A DNA stretch of 10,308 nucleotides from Bacteroidota bacterium (GTDB lineage: Bacteria; Bacteroidota; Bacteroidia; B-17B0; Aurantibacillaceae), in the NCBI GenBank assembly GCA_023433205.1, contig JAEZDS010000183.1, forward strand, positions 1-10,308, written 5' to 3'. This document shows, piece by piece, positions 1-5,665 of this stretch; positions within the stretch are counted from its first letter, which is position 1; each line of letters opens with the position of its first letter. A model generated the notes under the pieces. It had not been told where the DNA came from and searched no databases. It saw nothing but the letters and a program-made list of their open reading frames with translations. The position numbers and the translations under genes are program-made.

Positions 1-832
1 TGTCAGATTTAAGGATATGTGTTTTACATACCTCTACACGATTTTCCATGTTAGGATGAGGGAGGTGCGCACCGGTTTCAAAAAAATGTTTGATCTCATT
101 AAAGATCCAGGGGTACCCAATAGCGGCTCGGCCGATCATAATGCCATCAACACCATACCGGTTGCGGTATTCAAGCGCTTTTTCCGGTGAATTAATATCG
201 CCGTTACCGAAGATTGGAATTTTGATCCTGGGGTTGTTTTTTACTTCTGCAATGTATTTCCAGTTTGCTTCACCCTTATACATCTGCGCGCGGGTACGGC
301 CATGTATCGTTAAAGCCTGCACACCTATGTCCTGCAAACGCTCAGCCACTTCCATAATGTTAATGCTGCTCTCATCCCAGCCCAAGCGGGTTTTAACAGT
401 AACCGGCAGACTAGTGCTTTTGATCACCGCCTTTGTAAGTCTTACCATCAGGTCCACATCCTTCAGTACTCCTGCACCGGCGCCCTTACATACCACCTTT
501 TTTACCGGACAACCGAAATTGATGTCCACCAGGTCGGGATTGGTAGCATCCACAATTTTGGCCGACATGGCCATGGCCTCTTCATCGCCGCCAAATATCT
601 GAATACCTATGGGTTTTTCGTAGTCGAAAATATCAAGCTTTTTGCGGCTTTTAATGGCATCGCGGATCAGGCCTTCACTGCTGATAAACTCAGTGTACAT
701 AAGATCGGCACCATATTTTTTGCACACATAACGGAAGGGCGGATCACTCACGTCTTCCATAGGGGCGAGCAACAGAGGGAACTCAGGTAGCTGGATATTT
801 CCGATCCGGGCCAAGCCTGTAAAGGTACTCAA
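1..832 (-). CDS. dusB: tRNA-dihydrouridine synthase, DusB type (3' end cut by window edge)
   Basis: This FMN enzyme reduces specific uridines in the D-loop of tRNA to dihydrouridine using NAD(P)H. I translated 277 uninterrupted codons on the minus strand; full-length homologues have about 330 residues, so the C-terminal helical tRNA-binding part is mostly missing. A TIM barrel opens with LLAPMEDVSDPPFR (residues 21-34). The signature NFGCPVKK (105-112) carries the expected catalytic Cys108, and KTRLGWD (147-153), HGRTRAQMYKG (177-187), FGNGDI (208-213) and GRAAIGYPW (234-242) follow as in DusB/NifR3 proteins. No ATG lies between the upstream in-frame stop and the conserved APMED motif, so I chose TTG at 832; a second TTG at 814 is the alternative. 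It begins 32 bases after the VOC gene stop, suggesting one operon. The family is certain; the exact uridine modified is not known from sequence. Confidence 0.93.
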   Translation of the reverse strand, partial: MSTFTGLARIGNIQLPEFPLLLAPMEDVSDPPFRYVCKKYGADLMYTEFISSEGLIRDAIKSRKKLDIFDYEKPIGIQIFGGDEEAMAMSAKIVDATNPDLVDINFGCPVKKVVCKGAGAGVLKDVDLMVRLTKAVIKSTSLPVTVKTRLGWDESSINIMEVAERLQDIGVQALTIHGRTRAQMYKGEANWKYIAEVKNNPRIKIPIFGNGDINSPEKALEYRNRYGVDGIMIGRAAIGYPWIFNEIKHFFETGAHLPHPNMENRVEVCKTHILKSD

Positions 833-864
833 AAAATATGGTCTTTCCTGGTATATGGCCAGCC

Positions 865-1926
865 TCAGGCTTTTTTTCGGTTAAATGAAAGCGCTTTTAA
901 CATCAATTTGGGCAATGGTTTTGCCGGATCACGTTTCGAAAGATCGAGATACCAGCCCAGCTTTTTTAGGATTGGAATTTTTCGTGTTTCTACAAATTCT
1001 ATCAGCGCGCCATCCGGATCTTCAATATAGGTAAAATGGCCAGCCGCTTCTCCCATTTCAAATCCGGCGCCACCATCCACAGTAAAGGGATGGCCAAGCG
1101 ATTCGCACTTTTGCTGAAGGGCTTTCATGTTTTTGATGTCGAAACATAAATGGATAAAACCCAGGTCTCCCCAAAGTCTGTTCTCAAAGATCTTGCGGGG
1201 GGAATATTCTGTGGCTTCAATAAGCTCGATATAACTCTGCCCGAACAATTCAGAAAAAGGTCCTTTACGTTTTTCGCTGTGCGTGAGAATGGCCCTTCTG
1301 AAAACTTTGTTTCCGCCGGGAAGTGAAGCCAGATCTTTATAAGCGCCTTCACCTTCGTACAGCACTTTGTCGTAGCCAAGTACATTGGCGTAAAAGTTTT
1401 TTGATTTCGGTAAATTACTTACGCCGATGATCATACCAACGGGTCCGCCGGTATTTAAGGTGCCTTTGCCAAACCAGGTATCGTCCTCAATGATCTCAAA
1501 CAAATTTCCATACAGGTCTTTTACAAAAAAATGTTTTGTACCGGCAGGGTTTGTGAGCAGATTCCCGGTTATTTCTGCATTCCTGGACTTAAGGAAATTA
1601 AATGTTGCCTGCACATTATCGCTTTTGATCTTGGCGCAGTAAAGGCCAAGGTCTCCGGCTACCGGCGAAAAGGCCGGCGGCTGTGGTGTACGGCTTGTGT
1701 ACTGCCAGATCTCGAAGCCACCTCCGCCTTTCAGGTTAATGGCCAGAATGGCGTGGCGTTTGTGCGGTTTTCCGCCGGTGTAGGGCAACATTAATTTTGC
1801 TTCTGCCGCTTCTTCAAAAATGGGGATGTCCATGCCAAAGTTTTTGTTGTACCAGCTAAATCCTGCCCTTACATCCGGCACACCAATTCCTACCTGCTGT
1901 ATTCCTGAGATAATAAAATCGTTCAT
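865..1926 (-). CDS. VOC-family (glyoxalase-fold) protein, two tandem domains
   Basis: A 353-residue cytoplasmic protein built from two vicinal-oxygen-chelate modules. Module one spans about 6-150, starting GIQQVGIGVPDV and ending DLYGNLFEIIED. Module two spans about 163-315, starting GMIIGVSNLPKSKNFYANVLGY and ending IEDPDGALIEFVE. These beginnings and ends are the typical first and last strands of VOC modules. Metal ligands in the family are usually His/Gln on the first strand and Glu on the last. Here Gln10 or Gln11 and Glu144 could serve in module one, while the first strand of module two has no His, so metal binding there is doubtful. The tandem layout resembles glyoxalase, extradiol-dioxygenase or 4-hydroxyphenylpyruvate-dioxygenase-like proteins, but I cannot assign a substrate. 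There is no signal peptide. It lies just upstream of dusB on the same strand and a TAnnTTTG motif sits right before its ATG. Confidence 0.88.
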   Translation of the reverse strand: MNDFIISGIQQVGIGVPDVRAGFSWYNKNFGMDIPIFEEAAEAKLMLPYTGGKPHKRHAILAINLKGGGGFEIWQYTSRTPQPPAFSPVAGDLGLYCAKIKSDNVQATFNFLKSRNAEITGNLLTNPAGTKHFFVKDLYGNLFEIIEDDTWFGKGTLNTGGPVGMIIGVSNLPKSKNFYANVLGYDKVLYEGEGAYKDLASLPGGNKVFRRAILTHSEKRKGPFSELFGQSYIELIEATEYSPRKIFENRLWGDLGFIHLCFDIKNMKALQQKCESLGHPFTVDGGAGFEMGEAAGHFTYIEDPDGALIEFVETRKIPILKKLGWYLDLSKRDPAKPLPKLMLKALSFNRKKA

Positions 1927-1933
1927 AGTGAGG

Positions 1934-1941
1934 CAAAGGTA
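1934..1941 (-). promoter_or_regulatory. Bacteroidota-type -7 promoter element (TACCTTTG) for the VOC-dusB pair
   Basis: On the minus strand the sequence TACCTTTG matches the TAnnTTTG consensus of the main Bacteroidota sigma factor. It ends only 7 bases before the VOC ATG at 1926, so transcription would begin at or a few bases before the start codon, giving a leaderless or nearly leaderless mRNA. I see no clear TTG element at the expected -33 distance, which lowers confidence. Confidence 0.45.
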
Positions 1942-2123
1942 AGATCATTTGGTGAAGGTTTGGCGTAGGGGAGTGTAATCGTTAGATCTCGCAGAGTGGG
2001 TCTCTGGTTCCGGGCATGGCGATGACTCGCCAGGGCGGAGCTCGTAGAGAGCGCTGAAGCGTGGGCGCAGATGTTTCGCGATAACTGGTAAGGTAGTTCG
2101 GTATTCAATCCCATATCTAACAG

Positions 2124-2161
2124 CACAGGAACATACGGAACACAGGAACAACACAGGAATA
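2124..2161 (+). repeat. Three short direct repeats CACAGGAAYA
   Basis: CACAGGAACA occurs at 2124-2133 and 2141-2150, and CACAGGAATA at 2152-2161, with start-to-start spacings of 17 and 11 bases. They sit in the non-coding region upstream of the VOC gene. They could be binding-site repeats, a relic of a transposon end, or simple slippage; the sequence alone does not decide. Confidence 0.5.
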
Positions 2162-2235
2162 CAACATCCGGTTACCCTAAATCTGGTCACCACCTTGGGA
2201 GTTGACAAGGGGACACAATTTAGCGGCAAAGCCAC

Positions 2236-4083
2236 TCAGCGACTGATGATCAATGGCTCGGTGGTGGTGGTTGAGCCATGTTTTTTTACCAGGGAATATT
2301 TGCCTGTCTGCAAAAGAGGAAGTACTAACTGCCAGCTGCCGGTGGCATGTTTTTGCTCGCGGCTTGCATAAAAAACCCGGCTTCCACTATCGTTATACAG
2401 CACTACTTCAGTAACGGGCGAACTTACAGAGGCGCCTACTGTGATGCTGATGTTGGCAGGATTGGGATAGACCTTACCTGCACGCTGCGCATAATTTACG
2501 GGTACCAGGGCTGAAACAGTTGAGTCACCGGGTTCGCGGCAAATCAGCCTGTAGTACGAGAGGCCAGGCAAGGGATCTTTATCAGCAATTGCGTAATTAT
2601 ATAATGGTCCCTTTGGAAGCACTTCATCTATGGTTTCAAAAATGAGGCCGTCTGCTGCGCGTTGCACCGCGAAGACAGAAAGGTTCTTTTCCATCGCGGT
2701 TCTCCAGGTTATGTTTACGTATTTATGCTCAGGCTCCGCGTTAAAGCTCAATAATGTTACCGGCAGGGAGCTGGCATTATTATTCCGGGTGCCAATTGTA
2801 TAGTATCCATCAGTAGTAAAAGTAACGCCTGCAAAATTCACCTGATCACCGTTTATTGAACTGGCGGTGCCCAACTCTGTCCAGTTACCGCTTTGACCTG
2901 CACGGAATAATAGAACGTAATTGGAGAGAACTCCGGGTACCCAGCCATTTATACCGCCATCACTCATGTCAAATAAAATATCGGCATTTATATTAGCGCC
3001 GGCATTTGACACATCAAAGTACCAGACTCTTTGCCAGCGGGCATTTAACGAGCCGGTCATGCCGCCCACATCACTGGCTGTGGCGTCGTTGGTTGAAGTG
3101 GCGTGACCAGCCAGCAGGTAATCGCCATTGTCGAGGCCGCTGTTTACCGTTAAACCTAGTCCACCACTTACCGACGAGGCAAAGGCCATATTGGCGCCAT
3201 CACTTTCTTTGCCAACTCCTGCTACCTCAAAATCGTAGTTTCCATTCGCTGTTTCATCACCAGCATACCTGTCATTGGCTGAAAGTGTGATGCCGTACTT
3301 GGCTGCAAGATAATTGTCAACTATTATCCTCTGAGCCTCAATAAGTGTGTTGCGGTACAGTATCACTTCATTGATATAACCCCCAAATGGCCTGGGATCT
3401 GTGGCGTCGGTTGATCCTATTACCAGCGGCGAGGCATTGTCTGGTACAAGTGTGCTTGTTTCTCCGGCGGTGATATCAATCCCTCCCTGCACATATGTTC
3501 TGCACCTCACCAATGCCGCGAGTGAGCCATTATACTGCTGGCAGATAAGATAATTATTGTTGGCAGAGAAGGTGAAAATGGTGTTGTATCTGTCGTTGTT
3601 GGTTTGTATGTCGGTGAAAAGTCTGCCCGAAGTGTAATAAAAATGCATAAACGATTGGTTTATGGCTACGCCAGTACGTTTTGAAATAATTACCCTGGCG
3701 TTGCCGTCAATGAACTGGGGCCGGTTCACCATAAAAAATGTATAACCAGTTGTATTGTCGAGCAGAGGTGAATCTGGACCGATCATCTTATCGTTTAAAT
3801 TGTTGCTGTTCACATTGTCGAAATGTACACCCGGAAAGCCGTTCATTACATTGGTGGCGAAGGAAGGCTGCTGGGCGGTAACACTTTGTGTAACATCTAC
3901 TCCGTTTCCTGACTGATCGTTCCAGAAGCTGATGCTGGTATTGTTTGTGGTTGAAGATGTTCCTGCATCTGCCTTCAGCCATAATACATTGTTACTACTG
4001 CTGCCCACTCCGGCCGGCCCGGTCTGGCCCCAACCTTGCGCGCAGAAGAGCTGCAGTAGAATATAAAGTTTTGCCGCCTTCAT
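2236..4083 (-). CDS. Secreted LamG-like protein with T9SS type A C-terminal sorting domain
   Basis: This 615-residue protein is exported and probably anchored at or released from the cell surface. Residues 1-20 are a Sec signal peptide (LYILLQLFCAQGWGQ, then the mature start). Residues ~33-265 are a concanavalin A/LamG-like beta-sandwich, marked by LWLKADAGT, FWNDQSGNG, GVHFDN, and the closing INEVILYRNTLIEAQRIIVDNYLAAKYGI, a hallmark ending of this group in Bacteroidota. Residues ~270-430 are a second beta-rich module (GDETANGNYDFEVAGVGKE, ARWQRVWYFDVSN). Residues 440-530 hold the LPVTLLSFNAE linker and an Ig-like module with ITWRTAMEKNLSVFAVQRA. Residues 538-615 are the sorting domain, starting VYPNPA. 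Carbohydrate or polymer binding is likely from the fold, but no catalytic residues are visible and the ligand is unknown. It is transcribed away from kbl across 74 bases. Confidence 0.9.
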   Translation of the reverse strand: MKAAKLYILLQLFCAQGWGQTGPAGVGSSSNNVLWLKADAGTSSTTNNTSISFWNDQSGNGVDVTQSVTAQQPSFATNVMNGFPGVHFDNVNSNNLNDKMIGPDSPLLDNTTGYTFFMVNRPQFIDGNARVIISKRTGVAINQSFMHFYYTSGRLFTDIQTNNDRYNTIFTFSANNNYLICQQYNGSLAALVRCRTYVQGGIDITAGETSTLVPDNASPLVIGSTDATDPRPFGGYINEVILYRNTLIEAQRIIVDNYLAAKYGITLSANDRYAGDETANGNYDFEVAGVGKESDGANMAFASSVSGGLGLTVNSGLDNGDYLLAGHATSTNDATASDVGGMTGSLNARWQRVWYFDVSNAGANINADILFDMSDGGINGWVPGVLSNYVLLFRAGQSGNWTELGTASSINGDQVNFAGVTFTTDGYYTIGTRNNNASSLPVTLLSFNAEPEHKYVNITWRTAMEKNLSVFAVQRAADGLIFETIDEVLPKGPLYNYAIADKDPLPGLSYYRLICREPGDSTVSALVPVNYAQRAGKVYPNPANISITVGASVSSPVTEVVLYNDSGSRVFYASREQKHATGSWQLVLPLLQTGKYSLVKKHGSTTTTEPLIISR

Positions 4084-4126
4084 GGGTGCTGGCCAAATTA
4101 TACATTTTAAAGCGCCGCATTATCAT

Positions 4127-4134
4127 TATTTTTG
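4127..4134 (+). promoter_or_regulatory. Bacteroidota-type -7 promoter element (TATTTTTG) for kbl
   Basis: TATTTTTG is an exact TAnnTTTG match on the plus strand, 23 bases before the kbl ATG at 4158, giving a predicted leader of roughly 17-20 bases. No convincing TTG lies at -33. On the opposite strand the divergent LamG gene has only a near match (ATAATTTG), about 15-20 bases before its ATG. Confidence 0.55.
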
Positions 4135-4157
4135 TGAGTTATAAAAATACACTTGTT

Positions 4158-5369
4158 ATGTACGGAGATTTAGAGCAGCACCTTCAGGGTCAGTTAAAAG
4201 AGATAGAGAGCAACGGACTATATAAACGCGAGCGTATCATCAGCAGTCCTATGGACGCGGTGGTAAAGGTGAATGACAGGGAGGTGATCATCTTCTGTTC
4301 AAACAACTACCTGGGGCTGTCAAGTCACCCCAAAGTAATTGAGGCAGCCAAAAAGACCCTCGATACGCATGGGTATGGCATGAGTAGTGTACGTTTTATC
4401 TGTGGTACTCAGGACATACACAAAACGCTCGAAAAAAAGATCAGCGGATTTTTGCAGACCGACGACACCATTTTATATGCTGCCGCCTTTGATGCCAACG
4501 GAGGTGTATTTGAGCCCCTGTTCGACGACAATGATGCGATCATCAGCGATGAGTTGAACCATGCAAGTATCATTGATGGTGTGCGTCTTTGTAAAGCACA
4601 CAGGTACCGCTACAAAAATTGTGATATGGCCGACCTGGAAGAGCAGCTGAAAAAATCGCAGGCGCAGCGCAGGAGAATTATTGTGACAGACGGTGTTTTT
4701 AGTATGGACGGATTTGTGGCGCCACTTGATAAGATATGTGATCTGGCCGATAAATACAATGCCCTGGTGATGGTTGACGAAAGCCATGCCACCGGCTTTA
4801 TTGGTAGAACCGGCAGAGGAAGTATTGAATACAACAACGTGATGGGCCGTGTTGACATAATTACCGGAACCCTTGGAAAGGCGCTGGGAGGAGCAATGGG
4901 CGGATTTACCTCGGGCCGCAAAGAGATCATTGATATGCTGCGTCAGCGCTCAAGACCTTATCTCTTCAGTAATTCACTCTCTCCGGTTATTACCGGAGCC
5001 AGTATTGCTGTTTTTGATCTGCTAAGTGAAACCACAGCGCTGCGCGACAAACTTGAAGAAAACATCAATTACTTTAAAAAGGGCATCCGCGAAGCCGGTT
5101 TCGACATCCGCGAAGGCGACAGCGCCATTGTGCCGGTGATGTTATATGATGCAAAACTATCTCAGACCTTCGCCGACAAACTTTTGCAGGAAGGGATCTA
5201 TGTAATAGGATTCTTTTTCCCAGTTGTGCCAAAAGAAAAGGCGCGTATCAGAGTGCAGTTAAGTGCCGCTCACGAAAAGTCGCATATTGATAAAGCCATT
5301 GCAGCATTTATAAAAGTGGGTAAAGAGCTGGGGGTGTTAAAAAAGGAGAAGGCAGCCGGGGCGAATTAA
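4158..5369 (+). CDS. kbl: Glycine C-acetyltransferase (2-amino-3-ketobutyrate CoA ligase)
   Basis: A PLP-dependent enzyme that converts 2-amino-3-ketobutyrate plus CoA to glycine and acetyl-CoA, the second step of threonine breakdown by threonine dehydrogenase. The 403-residue product matches the usual ~400 of the family and tracks E. coli Kbl along its whole length as I recall it. Visible motifs are FCSNNYLGLSSHP (46-58), SVRFICGTQDIHKTLE (77-92), DELNHASIIDG (131-141, with the probable PLP-stacking His135), VMVDESHATGF (204-214, Asp207 and His210), GTLGKALGGAMGG with PLP lysine Lys241, and RQRSRPYLFSNS. The frame is open well upstream, but I chose ATG 4158 because the family begins there and a promoter motif lies just upstream; a longer start would run into the divergent gene. 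It is cytoplasmic. No threonine dehydrogenase gene is in the window. Related alpha-oxoamine synthases (KBL/serine palmitoyltransferase/AONS) are less likely given the SVRFICGTQ motif. Confidence 0.95.
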   Translation: MYGDLEQHLQGQLKEIESNGLYKRERIISSPMDAVVKVNDREVIIFCSNNYLGLSSHPKVIEAAKKTLDTHGYGMSSVRFICGTQDIHKTLEKKISGFLQTDDTILYAAAFDANGGVFEPLFDDNDAIISDELNHASIIDGVRLCKAHRYRYKNCDMADLEEQLKKSQAQRRRIIVTDGVFSMDGFVAPLDKICDLADKYNALVMVDESHATGFIGRTGRGSIEYNNVMGRVDIITGTLGKALGGAMGGFTSGRKEIIDMLRQRSRPYLFSNSLSPVITGASIAVFDLLSETTALRDKLEENINYFKKGIREAGFDIREGDSAIVPVMLYDAKLSQTFADKLLQEGIYVIGFFFPVVPKEKARIRVQLSAAHEKSHIDKAIAAFIKVGKELGVLKKEKAAGAN

Positions 5370-5665
5370 AGAAGTCTTAATATCAATTGCAGTTGCCTGT
5401 TGCCGGAATTAGTAATTGAAAGCGCGAATTGCCTGCAATACATCAAAGGCACCTATTGTGTTCAGATCCTTTAAGTTTTCCTGATTTAAGGTTTATCAGG
5501 CTGACGTTAAACGCAGCGTTAATAAAGACAACATCCATTTTCGAAGACAAAACCGTTACGTTCGTCGTCAGAAGTACGCTGTCGGTATAAAAATGTAGAA
5601 AAAGCACGACAGAAATTTGGTTTTTGTCCTGTGATGAGCCTACATTCGTGCTGCACCCAAAAAAC
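5370..5665 (+). other. 296-base gap before the toxin gene, with possible 5' leader structure
   Basis: No gene is supported here. A hairpin CCTGAT/ATCAGG lies at 5480-5500 but has no T-run after it, so it is a weak terminator candidate for kbl. Closer to the toxin gene, GACAGAAA (5608-5615) can pair with TTTTTGTC (5621-5628) with one G-U pair, and AGCAC (5603-5607) can pair with GTGCT (5648-5652) to enclose it, ending 13 bases before the toxin ATG. No exact TAnnTTTG promoter is found; the nearest match is GAAATTTG at 5612-5619, inside that fold. Confidence 0.35.

Larger units (their letters stand above)
1927..2235. other. 309-base non-coding region with three successive small hairpins
   Basis: No convincing gene is present; the open frames here have unlikely composition and no recognisable motif. 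Three perfect inverted repeats follow one another: CAGAG/CTCTG at 1992-2006 (loop 5), TGGCGA/TCGCCA at 2017-2032 (loop 4) and GCTC/GAGC at 2040-2052 (loop 5). A triplicated decamer lies at 2124-2161. Two GGTNACC heptamers (GGTTACC and GGTCACC) lie between about 2170 and 2195, followed by GTTGACAAGGGGACACAA up to about 2219. The right-hand part has the look of a decayed transposon end, and the hairpin part that of a structured dispersed repeat or the leader of the VOC gene. Neither identity is established. Confidence 0.4.

Noticed and set aside
90..602. 170-codon open frame on the plus strand
   Set aside because: It is the antisense shadow of dusB, whose minus-strand frame shows clear conserved motifs over the same bases.
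2124..2161. CRISPR array
   Set aside because: The repeats are only 10 bases long with spacings of 11 and 17 and no cas genes nearby.
1945..2235. 96-codon minus-strand open frame (and a second at 1923-2126) between the LamG and VOC genes
   Set aside because: Low-complexity, Cys/Arg/Pro/Ser-rich translations without motifs, non-ATG or overlapping starts, and the region is full of small hairpins and repeats.
3945..4157. 71-residue N-terminal extension of kbl
   Set aside because: It would overlap the divergent LamG gene and include the promoter motif; the family starts at ATG 4158.
5480..5500. Hairpin CCTGAT/ATCAGG as rho-independent terminator for kbl
   Set aside because: Only 6 bp with a 9-base loop, A/T-rich and with no T-run on either side, and 110 bases past the stop.
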